This document shows positions 43,790-51,920 of a stretch of DNA of 64,000 nt, piece by piece. Within the stretch, counting starts at the first letter, position 1; every line of letters starts with the position of its first letter. The stretch is from Salipiger profundus (GTDB lineage Bacteria; Pseudomonadota; Alphaproteobacteria; Rhodobacterales; Rhodobacteraceae), in contig NZ_CP014802.1 of the NCBI RefSeq assembly GCF_001969385.1, forward strand, positions 62,001 through 126,000, in the 5' to 3' direction. Both the position numbers and the translations under genes were made by a program. The notes under the pieces were generated by a model. That model made no database searches. It worked only from the letters and a program-made list of their open reading frames with translations, and was not told the DNA's origin.

Positions 43790-44432
43790 AACACTCTGTG
43801 CGGCCGCCGCGCTCACGGCAGTTGCACCTTGGGCCAAAGCCGAGGTCATCGATCTCGGCAGCCCGCGAGACGCGGGGCGGGTCACCGCCTCGGTTCTCGA
43901 TTTCGGAAAGCCGAGGGACCTCCCGTTTAATACCGGTCCAGCGCAGCCAATTGCCCCCTCCGTTATACCTTCGCGTCCCGGCCTCGCCCATCGCTACGGC
44001 ACTGCGCAGACTGAGCGCCTAGTCTCCACCGTCGCGCAGGCCCACGCCCGCCATCCAGGGCTTCGACGCGCCGGCATCTCCCCCGTGGAGTGGGGCGCCC
44101 TCTTCCGGGCCAATATCGCCATAGAAAGCAATTTCCGGCAGTCGGCACGCTCCCCTGTGGGGGCGATCGGCCTTGGTCAGCTCATGCCTAGGACGGCGCA
44201 ATCCCTCGGCGTCGATCCGCACGACCCGAGCGAGAACCTCGACGGCTCCGCCCGCTATCTTCTCATGCAACTCGAAGAATTTGGATCGGTGCCCTTGGCG
44301 CTTGCCGCCTACAACGCCGGTCCGGATGCCGTCGCCCGGTACCAGAGCATTCCTCCCTACCGGGAGACACAAGAGCACGTGCGCAAGGTGCTCGACGTCT
44401 ACTTAGCAACCATCGGTAAGGACCGCATATGA
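43767..44432 (+). CDS. virB1: VirB1-like lytic transglycosylase
   Basis: A 221-residue exported peptidoglycan lytic transglycosylase. A signal peptide ends near PWAKAE. The SLT domain occupies about residues 95-215: NIAIESNFRQSARSPVGAIG carries the catalytic Glu in ES(N)F, GLGQLMPRTAQSLGVDP and ALAAYNAGPDAV are the standard SLT blocks. It locally opens the cell wall for assembly of the secretion channel. It overlaps the upstream gene and is 4 bp overlapped by virB2. Confidence 0.88.
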   Translation: MRTRRKTKTLCAAAALTAVAPWAKAEVIDLGSPRDAGRVTASVLDFGKPRDLPFNTGPAQPIAPSVIPSRPGLAHRYGTAQTERLVSTVAQAHARHPGLRRAGISPVEWGALFRANIAIESNFRQSARSPVGAIGLGQLMPRTAQSLGVDPHDPSENLDGSARYLLMQLEEFGSVPLALAAYNAGPDAVARYQSIPPYRETQEHVRKVLDVYLATIGKDRI

Positions 44433-44749
44433 TCACGTTCAGCAAAGGGACTTGGACCCGCCTCACCTCCCTCAACTGGAAAGGGCTGTTTTTCCTGCTG
44501 CCCATCTTCGCGTTCGTCGCCGAGCCCGCGCTGGCGCAAAACCTCGATCCACTCGAGAATATGCTCGGTACGATTGTCGATGCTCTGACCGGCCCCATCG
44601 GCAGGCTGATCGCGATCCTCGCTCTCGTCGGCGCCGGCTACATGATGTTCACCGGGCGCCTCAATTGGCCGCTGTTTCTGGTCATCCTCGTCGGTGTTGT
44701 TCTGGTCTTCTCGGCCGAGACTATCATCGACGGTTTCTCGACCACCTGA
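44429..44749 (+). CDS. virB2: VirB2/TrbC-family pilin
   Basis: A 106-residue major pilin precursor. The long N-terminal signal region ends at EPALAQ, followed by NLDPLENMLGTIVDALTG and two hydrophobic helices (PIGRLIAILALVGAGYMMF and LFLVILVGVVLVFSAETII) separated by the basic loop TGRLNW, the normal VirB2 topology. ATG overlaps virB1 by 4 bp. A terminator-like hairpin follows directly (44759-44793), which could raise pilin level relative to downstream genes. Confidence 0.88.
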   Translation: MITFSKGTWTRLTSLNWKGLFFLLPIFAFVAEPALAQNLDPLENMLGTIVDALTGPIGRLIAILALVGAGYMMFTGRLNWPLFLVILVGVVLVFSAETIIDGFSTT

Positions 44750-44758
44750 TGCCATGAG

Positions 44759-44793
44759 CCTCCCCGCCCGGCTAGGGCCGGGAGGTTTTCCTT
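44759..44793 (+). terminator. Attenuator-like hairpin between virB2 and virB3
   Basis: CCCGGC-TAGG-GCCGGG with outer CCT/AGG pairs, followed by TTTTCCTT. It lies inside the operon, so partial termination after the pilin gene is likely. Confidence 0.6.
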
Positions 44794-44803
44794 ATTGGAG
44801 CGC

Positions 44804-45085
44804 ATGCCGATGCAAGAGCACCCCCTGTTTCTCGGGCTGACACGTCCTCCCAAGTTCTTTGGACTACCGCTGGGCTATTTCATCAGCTTGGCGCTCGGCT
44901 CGGTGATCCCTTTCGTCGCCTTCGACGATGTGCGGTTCCTCGGGATTGCGCTTATCGCCTATCCGATCCTCTGGCTCGTGGCTGACCGCAACCCGCATCT
45001 CTTCCAGATCGTGATAGGGGTTCTCTCCACCACCCCGCGTACGCGGACCTACAAGCGGAATAGGGGCAATCACTATGTCTCTTAA
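44804..45085 (+). CDS. virB3: VirB3 inner-membrane T4SS protein
   Basis: A small inner-membrane protein of about 93 residues. It has the typical VirB3 opening HPLFLGLTRPPKFFGLPLGY and two hydrophobic segments (ISLALGSVIPFVAF and LGIALIAYPILWLV). VirB3 associates with VirB4 and the pilus assembly. ATG 44804 has GGAG upstream; ATG 44810 is an alternative. The end overlaps virB4 by 11 bp. Confidence 0.85.
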   Translation: MPMQEHPLFLGLTRPPKFFGLPLGYFISLALGSVIPFVAFDDVRFLGIALIAYPILWLVADRNPHLFQIVIGVLSTTPRTRTYKRNRGNHYVS

Positions 45086-47447
45086 CCGCCTGTCCGCCCT
45101 CTTCGAGGACAGCGCCCTGCTGCGTTCGGTGCTTCCGGAGAGCCTCTTTGCCGAAGAGCCGGTGGCGCGGCACCTGCCCTATCTCTCGGCCCCCGAGGAT
45201 GACCTCATATTGACCCGCCAGGGGGACCTCCTCGCCTCGGCCGTCATTGGCGGCGTCGACAGCTTCACCGCCGAGGCGACGGAGATCGAGGCGTTGACGC
45301 AGGGTTTTGCCCGTTTTGTCGGCCAGCTTGGCGAGCGTTTCGGCTTTTACGTGAACAAGATCACCATCCCCGCGGATCTCGACCTCGCGCCCATGGATGA
45401 GAATGGCTTCGCTGCGGAAATTGATCGGCGCTGGCACGAGACCATCGCGGCCAAATCCCTCAAACGCCGGACCCTGCTGCTCACGCTCGCCATGCGTCCG
45501 AGTGCAAGCCAGAAGATGGGTCTGGGCCGGGCCGTAAGAGCCACCTTCGAGGCTGATCTCGTGGTGCGTAAGGAGCGCATTGCCGAAGCCATGGGCCTTC
45601 TGCAGGCCATGTATCACGCCGTGGGGTTCCGGCGGCTGCGCGTCTCGGACGGCGATTGGCTGGGCTATCTTGGCACGATCCAGGGCCAGGAGTTCCAGCC
45701 CATGCACGGCCAGCCGGGCCAGTTCCTCTCGACCTCCATGACCAACGCCCAATATCTCTTCAAGGGAAAGCGATTTGATATCGACAATGGCACGACCCGT
45801 CGCTTCGGCGCGATTTTCGGTGTGAAGGCATGGCCGAGCAAATCGCTGCCGACCGTGCTCGACGCGCTGGAACTGCCTTACGACATCGTGGTCACCAACA
45901 GCTTCACGCCGATCCGGAACAACCAGGCCGAAGAAAAGATCGCCCGCACCGCCCGGCAGATGGGGGCGACCGAAGATGCTGCGCAATCTCTGCGCGTGGG
46001 GCTTTACGATCTTCTCGACGATATCGCCTCCGGGCGCGGCGTTCTCGGCAAGCATCAGCTCACCGTCATGGTCACCGCAGCCAGCGAACAGGCCCTCGAG
46101 GAGGCCGCCTCGGAAGTCTGGCGCGCCGGGCAGGAGTCGGGCGCCACGCTGGTGCGCGAGAGCTTTGCCGCCCGCGCCATGTTCTTCAGCCAGGCGCCAG
46201 GCAATTGGCGCTACCGGCACCGCGCCGCACTGACCACCTCGACCAACTTCGCAGATTTTGCCGCCTTCCACGCAGGCGCGCCCGGGCGCGACAAGCACCA
46301 ATCACCCTGGGGCGAGACCGTCACCGTCCTGCCCTCGGTGTCGTCGTGCCAATACCGGTACAATTTCCACGAGCCTGGCTCGCGCACCGCTGAGCCCTCG
46401 GGCGGGCACACGCTGGTGCTGGGGCGCCCGGGCTCGGGTAAGACGCTCGGCACCGCGTTCTTGATGGCCCAGGCCCGCCGCGTCGGCGCACGCATCGTGG
46501 TCTTCGACAAGGACCTCGGCCTCGAGATGGCCGTGCGCGCCATGGGCGGCACCTACAGCACCGTCCGCATCGGCCAGCCCACGGGCTTCAATCCCTTCCT
46601 CACCGAGACCGCCAGCCGCGGCGCGGCCTGGCTCACCGATTGGACCGCCGACATTCTCTCGCGCAGCGGCCGTCCACTCGAGACTTTCCAGACCGTGGCG
46701 CTGAATGACGCCATCCGCCGCGTGGTGGCGGCCGAGCCCGAACTGCGCAGCTTCTCGGCCCTGGCCTCGGCGGTGAACCAGACCGACGATGATGGTGATC
46801 TCGTCGCCCGGGTGCGCGAGTGGACCGTGGCAGGCCGTTTTGGCTGGCTCTTTGATGAAGAGGCCGAGACCGGCATTCAGATCGGCGAGGATGTCGTCGG
46901 CATCGACATGAGCGAGCTTTTGGATCTCGGCACCGAGCGCACCGCGCTTCTGGCCTATCTCTTCCGCCGGATCGAGAATATCATTGAGGATCGCCGCCCC
47001 ACCATCCTCGTCATAGACGAGGCCTGGAAGATGCTGAACGACGAGATGTTCGTGAAGCGCCTGCAGGAATGGCTGGTCACCATGCGCAAGAAGAATTGCG
47101 TGGTGATGATGCTGACGCAAACCCCCGGGCATCTCGTGCAATCCAGCGTCGGCTCGATCATCTCGGAAATGGTCTCGACGCAGATCCTGTTTCCGAACCC
47201 GGCGGCCCATCCCGAGGACTACCGCATTCTCAAGCTCAATGACCGCGAGGCGGAATTTGTCTCGCAGAGCACCGGCGGGCTGAGGCTCGCGCTGCTGCGC
47301 TCGGCCGGCGACAGTCTCTTCGTCAACTTCGACCTCTCCGGCCTCGGTCCGGATCTCGTCACCGTGCTCGGCGGCGGGGCGAAAGGCGAAGACCGTGCGC
47401 CCTTCGAGTGGCGCCGTAAGTCTGATTTCTGGAAGGACATGGCATGA
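45075..47447 (+). CDS. virB4: VirB4 T4SS ATPase
   Basis: A 790-residue ATPase that drives pilus assembly and substrate transfer. The N-terminal CagE/TrbE/VirB-type domain (about 1-400) is followed by the motor domain: Walker A VLGRPGSGKTLGTAF (about 451-459), Walker B TILVIDEAWKML (about 641-648), and the C-terminal TQTPGHLVQSSVGSIISEM block. Length is normal for the family. It overlaps virB3 by 11 bp and the next small lipoprotein gene by 4 bp. Confidence 0.93.
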   Translation: MSLNRLSALFEDSALLRSVLPESLFAEEPVARHLPYLSAPEDDLILTRQGDLLASAVIGGVDSFTAEATEIEALTQGFARFVGQLGERFGFYVNKITIPADLDLAPMDENGFAAEIDRRWHETIAAKSLKRRTLLLTLAMRPSASQKMGLGRAVRATFEADLVVRKERIAEAMGLLQAMYHAVGFRRLRVSDGDWLGYLGTIQGQEFQPMHGQPGQFLSTSMTNAQYLFKGKRFDIDNGTTRRFGAIFGVKAWPSKSLPTVLDALELPYDIVVTNSFTPIRNNQAEEKIARTARQMGATEDAAQSLRVGLYDLLDDIASGRGVLGKHQLTVMVTAASEQALEEAASEVWRAGQESGATLVRESFAARAMFFSQAPGNWRYRHRAALTTSTNFADFAAFHAGAPGRDKHQSPWGETVTVLPSVSSCQYRYNFHEPGSRTAEPSGGHTLVLGRPGSGKTLGTAFLMAQARRVGARIVVFDKDLGLEMAVRAMGGTYSTVRIGQPTGFNPFLTETASRGAAWLTDWTADILSRSGRPLETFQTVALNDAIRRVVAAEPELRSFSALASAVNQTDDDGDLVARVREWTVAGRFGWLFDEEAETGIQIGEDVVGIDMSELLDLGTERTALLAYLFRRIENIIEDRRPTILVIDEAWKMLNDEMFVKRLQEWLVTMRKKNCVVMMLTQTPGHLVQSSVGSIISEMVSTQILFPNPAAHPEDYRILKLNDREAEFVSQSTGGLRLALLRSAGDSLFVNFDLSGLGPDLVTVLGGGAKGEDRAPFEWRRKSDFWKDMA

Positions 47448-47677
47448 CAAAGCTCCTCTCCACCGCCGCCCTGATGCTCGCTCTCGCCAGCTGCGCCGCC
47501 GGCGTCTCCACCGGACGCAAGTCACCCTGCGCCGGCACGTTCCGGACCGAGGGCAGCTACGCGGTTATTCCCGCCACCGCGACGCGCGGGGCCGTGGTGA
47601 GCCGGAGCGCCGCGTCGCCTTCCCAGATGAGTTTTGCCGCGGAGGGGAGCGATGATTGCCAGTTCTCTCCGCTCTGA
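47444..47677 (+). CDS. Small lipoprotein, possible VirB7 counterpart
   Basis: A 77-residue protein whose N-terminus MTKLLSTAALMLALASC is a lipoprotein signal; lipobox LASC gives Cys17 as the acylated residue. Two more Cys follow (SPCAG, DDCQF). VirB7 is a small outer-membrane lipoprotein partner of VirB9, but is usually encoded between virB6 and virB8; here the gene sits between virB4 and the transglycosylase chimera. Assignment as VirB7 equivalent is inference. It overlaps virB4 by 4 bp and the next gene by 26 bp. Confidence 0.65.
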   Translation: MTKLLSTAALMLALASCAAGVSTGRKSPCAGTFRTEGSYAVIPATATRGAVVSRSAASPSQMSFAAEGSDDCQFSPL

Positions 47678-48818
47678 GCGCACATCAAGGATCCCGGCAT
47701 CGCTGGCTAGGGCGGCGGGATTGGGTGTCGCCGGATTGATGCTCACTGCGGTCACCGCACCCTGCGCTTTGGCGCAGGGCGTGCCAGTTGTCGACGGCTC
47801 GAATCTTGCCAACGCGATCTCGCGGCTGTCCGAAGGCACGCGCGACTTTGCCAAGCAGCAGGAAAAGCTCGGAAATCGCAAAGAGCAGCAGGATCTGCAC
47901 GAAGAGCAACTGGAGGCCTATGCGCGGTTCCTTGAGCAGACGACAGGCACAACCAATGTCTCCGACTTCGAAGACGGTGTGGGCGGCTTCCCGAGCGCGG
48001 ACGAGACCTACCCGGTGACCGAAGAGGACAGCAGCAACGCGCAGCGGCTTTTTGGCGAGGATGCCAGCGTTGAGCAGATGATCATCGAAACTGCAGCGAA
48101 GTACGAAGGTCATGCCGGCGTTGGCGCGGCAGGCCTGACCCCGCTGACCTGGCGCATCCTTTTCCAGTCCCTCATTAAGCAGGAAAGCCGGTTCAACAAT
48201 GCCGCGGTCTCCCATGTGGGTGCCATGGGTTTTTGCCAGCTCATGCCCGGCACCGCCGCCGATCTCGGCGTTGATCCGCGCGATCCCTGGCAGAACCTTG
48301 ACGGCGGCGCGCGCTACATCCTGGCCCAGCTCAAGTCCTATGGCCGGATCGATTTTGCCTTGGCCGCCTATAACGCCGGGCCCGGAAACGTCAACAAATA
48401 CGGCGGCGTGCCGCCTTTCGACGAGACCCAGAACTATGTCCGCCGGATCCGTGGGTACTACCAGACCTACCTCTCGTTCATCACCGGCAGGGATCAGACC
48501 GGCACCCTCGCCGGGGTCGACGGCGCCTCGGCGCAGTGGGGCAACTGGTCGAATGCCTCCATGGGCTACGCCGGAGAGATGAATGGCCAGATCGATATGG
48601 CAATGCAGCGCATCTATGACCTCCTGCAGCAGGCAAAACCTGAGACCGAAAAGCAGGCCGTCGATCATAACACCTACCTGATGGCCGAGCGGGCCCGGCT
48701 CATGGCGCTGACCATGCGCTTGCGCGCCGCGCAGGTGAAAGTCGACGCCGCCCGCGGTCTCTCGGACGCCGCCCAAGGGCTGCAGGCCACGAATTTCTGG
48801 GAGTATCGCGATGAGTAA
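47652..48818 (+). CDS. Lytic transglycosylase embedded in a VirB5-like scaffold
   Basis: About 388 residues. After a signal peptide (cleavage CALAQ), the mature start GVPVVDGSNLANAISRL nearly repeats that of the VirB5 gene downstream (GVPVVDSSNLAKNVEQL). A coiled-coil-like stretch follows, then an SLT domain (about 150-280: LIKQESRFNNAAVSHVGAMG, FCQLMPGTAADLGVDP, ALAAYNAGPGNV). The C-terminus again resembles VirB5: AVDHNTYLMAERARLMALTM...NFWEYRDE versus SVDLNTRMAAETNFMLGQMW...SFFDYSG. ATG 47652 follows GGAGGGGA. It probably trims peptidoglycan while docking as a VirB5-like pilus component. Confidence 0.8.
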   Translation: MIASSLRSERTSRIPASLARAAGLGVAGLMLTAVTAPCALAQGVPVVDGSNLANAISRLSEGTRDFAKQQEKLGNRKEQQDLHEEQLEAYARFLEQTTGTTNVSDFEDGVGGFPSADETYPVTEEDSSNAQRLFGEDASVEQMIIETAAKYEGHAGVGAAGLTPLTWRILFQSLIKQESRFNNAAVSHVGAMGFCQLMPGTAADLGVDPRDPWQNLDGGARYILAQLKSYGRIDFALAAYNAGPGNVNKYGGVPPFDETQNYVRRIRGYYQTYLSFITGRDQTGTLAGVDGASAQWGNWSNASMGYAGEMNGQIDMAMQRIYDLLQQAKPETEKQAVDHNTYLMAERARLMALTMRLRAAQVKVDAARGLSDAAQGLQATNFWEYRDE

Positions 48819-49641
48819 GAGGACCGCTCGAACGGCCCTGCGCCGCCTTGCCATTTGCCTCGGTCTAGCCAGCACCGCTGCGCTCGCGCTGACCGCACCC
48901 GGTCTCGCCCAAGGCGTACCGGTGGTCGACAGCTCGAACCTTGCCAAAAATGTCGAGCAGCTTCAGCAAGCACTGCAGGATGCCGAAAACCAGATCGAGC
49001 AGATCCAGCAGCTGAAAAAACAGATCGAACTGCAGATGGAGCAGATCACCAGCCTCGAGTTCATCGGGGACTCGCTGGCCGGATTCAACGACATCGCTAC
49101 GCTCTACAACAGCGCCGAAGACCTGCGGGACCGCGCTGCCAAGATAACCGATCTCAGCGGCTTTGCCGATGATCTGGCCATGGGAGATTTCGACGCCCTC
49201 CTCGACAACCTGCTCGATGGCGATGTCACCATGGGTGAAAAACACGCCGCCGAGCAGATGCGCGAGACGCTGGCCTCGGCCGGGCTGACTTCCGATCGGC
49301 TCTCGCAGCTCTCCTCCTCGGAAAACCCTCAGGACAAGGTCATCGCCCAGACCGCCGGCACCAGCGCGACGGCGATTGCCGCAGCGCAGCTGTCGTATGA
49401 AGAGGCTGAATCCAGCCTCGAGCGCGTCAACGGGCTAGTGGACGAGATCGCCAATCAGGAGACACTCAAGGAGAGCGTCGATCTCAACACGCGAATGGCA
49501 GCCGAGACCAATTTCATGCTCGGCCAGATGTGGCGGCTCAATGCCGCCGCAGGCCTCGCGCAGGGCCAGACCGGCGTGAACTGGGCCGCCGAACAGGCCA
49601 AGGAGCGCAGCTTTTTTGATTACTCGGGCACCGCAGACTGA
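48811..49641 (+). CDS. virB5: VirB5 minor pilin / pilus-tip protein
   Basis: A 276-residue exported protein with signal peptide ending GLAQ and long amphipathic helices (LQQALQDAENQIEQIQQLKK, QIELQMEQITSLEFIGDSLA; C-terminal ETLKESVDLNTRMAAETNFM), the pattern of VirB5/TraC. VirB5 sits at the pilus tip and aids adhesion and assembly. Start overlaps the previous gene by 8 bp. The shared N-terminus with 47652 indicates duplication. Confidence 0.85.
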   Translation: MSKRTARTALRRLAICLGLASTAALALTAPGLAQGVPVVDSSNLAKNVEQLQQALQDAENQIEQIQQLKKQIELQMEQITSLEFIGDSLAGFNDIATLYNSAEDLRDRAAKITDLSGFADDLAMGDFDALLDNLLDGDVTMGEKHAAEQMRETLASAGLTSDRLSQLSSSENPQDKVIAQTAGTSATAIAAAQLSYEEAESSLERVNGLVDEIANQETLKESVDLNTRMAAETNFMLGQMWRLNAAAGLAQGQTGVNWAAEQAKERSFFDYSGTAD

Positions 49642-49677
49642 GCGGTGCCCATCCGCGATTTACGAGAGGAGGTTCAC

Positions 49678-50190
49678 ATGCTTTCGAAAATGATTACGGG
49701 CCTGACGGCGAGCCTCGTCTTGGTAGGTGCCAGCGGCGCGGAATCGGCCGGGGACGCTAGCGCCGCGTCCGCGCGGGCGCTTCGAGCCGCAGCCATCGCG
49801 GCCGTAGAGGCGGAAGACGCGGATGCGCTGCTGGCCATCATGCAGGAAATGCAGCGCCGCAGCATGTATTTCTTCGAAGGCGACGAGGTCCTGTGTCGCC
49901 GGGAGCCGCCGAAGGTTGGGCTGCTCGCCAAGCCGGGGTTCAACTTCGGCACGGCGCGCACCGCCTATCAGACCTTTAACAAGGTGCAGCGCCTCGAAGA
50001 GCAAACCTGCACCTGCCCGCAGGCCGCGCGCTCCTTCGAGGAATTCTCGGTCGAGTTCCTTGGCGTGATGCCCGAGGACATCTCCGAGACCGAGATGCAG
50101 AAGCTGCGCGAGTACAACATCGCGAACAAGAACACCGTGTACGCTGAATATCGAGATTTCCGGAATCAAACCTGCCGCGAGGCTCCCTGA
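49678..50190 (+). CDS. Exported hypothetical T4SS-associated protein
   Basis: A 170-residue secreted protein. ATG 49678 has GAGAGGAGG at good spacing and starts a signal peptide (MITGLTASLVLVGASGAESA). The mature part has five Cys (VLCRREPP, EEQTCTCPQAARS, NQTCREAP) and is mostly helical. It lies between virB5 and virB6 and its stop overlaps virB6 by 1 bp, so it is probably a periplasmic T4SS accessory. I do not recognise a family. Confidence 0.75.
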   Translation: MLSKMITGLTASLVLVGASGAESAGDASAASARALRAAAIAAVEAEDADALLAIMQEMQRRSMYFFEGDEVLCRREPPKVGLLAKPGFNFGTARTAYQTFNKVQRLEEQTCTCPQAARSFEEFSVEFLGVMPEDISETEMQKLREYNIANKNTVYAEYRDFRNQTCREAP

Positions 50191-51242
50191 TGGCCATCAT
50201 TGCAGATGTCCTGTCGGCGGTGGATACCACAGCCGCGTCTGTCGGCGCCGCCGCCTACGACGAAGTGGCGAGTTCAGTCCTTCCGGTCTTCCGCGTCGGC
50301 GCGACGCTCCTCGTGGCAATCACCGGGATCAACCTCGCCATCCAAACCGTCCCAATGACGCTCAGTAACGGGTTAAGCCTCATCATGCGGATCGCGCTAG
50401 TCGCGATCTTCCTTTCGTCTTTCGCCAACTTCGACGCGGTTTACGGTATCTTGGCCGAAACCCCGAGCCAGTTGGGCGGAACCGTACTCTCAGCCATGAC
50501 TGGTGCCAGCGTCACGGACCTCTACCACGGTCTCGACACGCTCTATGTACAAGCCCTCGACCTTGGCCAAGCGGTCTCCGAGAACGGCTCCTACATCTCC
50601 GGCGCCCTCGCCAGCCTGCTCATGTTCCTCATCGCGGCCCTCATGGCGACCATCTCCATCGTCGTCATATGCGCCGCGAAACTGATGATCGCGGTGCTGA
50701 TTGTTGTGGGGCCGTTGGCGATTGCCTGCACGCTCTTCAAGCAATCCGCGCCGATCTTCGAGACCTATACCAAGCTGGCTTTGGGGTTCGCCTTCGTGCC
50801 CCTGCTGACCGCCGCTATGGCCGGCTTCACCATCGCCACCAGTGAGATGCTCGCGCCTGAACCGGATAGCGCAGAGACCATCGGCGACATCATCGGCTTC
50901 GTGGTGGTCATGATGCTCGGCACCGGGCTCATGTTCATGGTTCCAACCATCGCGCAGTCTCTCGGCTCGACCGCCATCGGCCTCGGACAGGCCGCCTCCG
51001 GGACCTACCAGCAAGCCAAATCCCACAGCTACGGTACTGTCGCCGGCGCTCGCGGCATGGCCGAGGGCATGACTGGCCGGAAGGCACCCAGATACGGGAT
51101 GAGTTCTACCGCTCGCCGGGAGGGTCACGCGGTCGGCACGGCGATCTCGAGCGCTGCGGGTGGCGCGCCTGGCACTGCGGCCGCTGCCGCGCGGCTCGCC
51201 GTGTCCTTGGCGCAGAAATCCGTCGCCAAGGGCGGCAAGTAA
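50190..51242 (+). CDS. virB6: VirB6/TrbL inner-membrane channel protein
   Basis: A 350-residue polytopic membrane protein. Five or six hydrophobic helices are visible (VGATLLVAITGINLAIQTV, LIMRIALVAIFLSSFANF, SLLMFLIAALMATISIVVIC with LMIAVLIVVGPLAIACTLF, LALGFAFVPLLTAAMAGF, DIIGFVVVMMLGTGLMFMV), with the family motif VGPLAIACTLF. The Gly/Ala-rich cytoplasmic tail (about 265-350) is typical. Forms part of the inner-membrane translocation pore. Confidence 0.88.
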   Translation: MAIIADVLSAVDTTAASVGAAAYDEVASSVLPVFRVGATLLVAITGINLAIQTVPMTLSNGLSLIMRIALVAIFLSSFANFDAVYGILAETPSQLGGTVLSAMTGASVTDLYHGLDTLYVQALDLGQAVSENGSYISGALASLLMFLIAALMATISIVVICAAKLMIAVLIVVGPLAIACTLFKQSAPIFETYTKLALGFAFVPLLTAAMAGFTIATSEMLAPEPDSAETIGDIIGFVVVMMLGTGLMFMVPTIAQSLGSTAIGLGQAASGTYQQAKSHSYGTVAGARGMAEGMTGRKAPRYGMSSTARREGHAVGTAISSAAGGAPGTAAAAARLAVSLAQKSVAKGGK

Positions 51243-51264
51243 TTGGCCCGCGAAGGAGGTTTTG

Positions 51265-51918
51265 GTGAAAGAACACAGCTTTGATACGGACATCATTATG
51301 GGCCCGCGCCGCAGCGAAAAACGCGCCTGGATTGTAGCCAGCGTGTCCGCCGGCGTCTCGGTCCTGATGGCCCTCTCCGTTGTCACGATGATGCCGCTCA
51401 AGACAACCGAGGTCTTCACGGTACTCGTGGATCGCGACACCGGCGAGGCAGAACGCATCATGCAGGTTCAACCCACCGGCATCGACGACGAGCAAGCGAT
51501 GAAAGAAAGCCTCGTGGTCTCTTACGTCTCGGACCGCGAGTCCTTCCTCATGGCCGGCATCCAGGAACGGCTCGAAAGCGTGCAGCGCCGCTCCACCGGC
51601 GGCGCGCGGCGCTCGCTGGTGGCGCTCTGGAGCAATGACAGCGACAATGAAAGCTACCCGCCCCGCCTCTATGGGCAGGGGGCGGAAGTCACCGTGCGGG
51701 TGAAAACCATCACCTTCCTCGAACCGACCGTCGCCCAGGTTCGCTATGAGAAGACCCTGCGCACGCCGCGCCAGGACAGCGTCACCCGCCCCTTCGTGGC
51801 GGTCATCGGGTTCGAGTTCCAGCCGCGCGAGGAACGCGCCCTCGAGCGGGTCTGGGAAAACCCCCTCGGCTTTACGGTGACAAGTTTCAATGTCTCCGCC
51901 GAGACGCTGGGAGGCTGA
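51265..51918 (+). CDS. virB8: VirB8 inner-membrane assembly protein
   Basis: About 217 residues: short cytoplasmic N-terminus, one transmembrane helix (IVASVSAGVSVLMALSVVTM, about 25-45) and the periplasmic NTF2-like VirB8 domain (MMPLKTTEVFTVLVDRDTGE, VSYVSDRESFLMAGIQERLE, VRYEKTLRTPR, GFEFQPREERALERVWENPL). The GTG start at 51265 is supported by GAAGGAGG. VirB8 nucleates the complex and contacts VirB9 and VirB10. Confidence 0.9.
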   Translation: MKEHSFDTDIIMGPRRSEKRAWIVASVSAGVSVLMALSVVTMMPLKTTEVFTVLVDRDTGEAERIMQVQPTGIDDEQAMKESLVVSYVSDRESFLMAGIQERLESVQRRSTGGARRSLVALWSNDSDNESYPPRLYGQGAEVTVRVKTITFLEPTVAQVRYEKTLRTPRQDSVTRPFVAVIGFEFQPREERALERVWENPLGFTVTSFNVSAETLGG

Positions 51919-51920
51919 CC

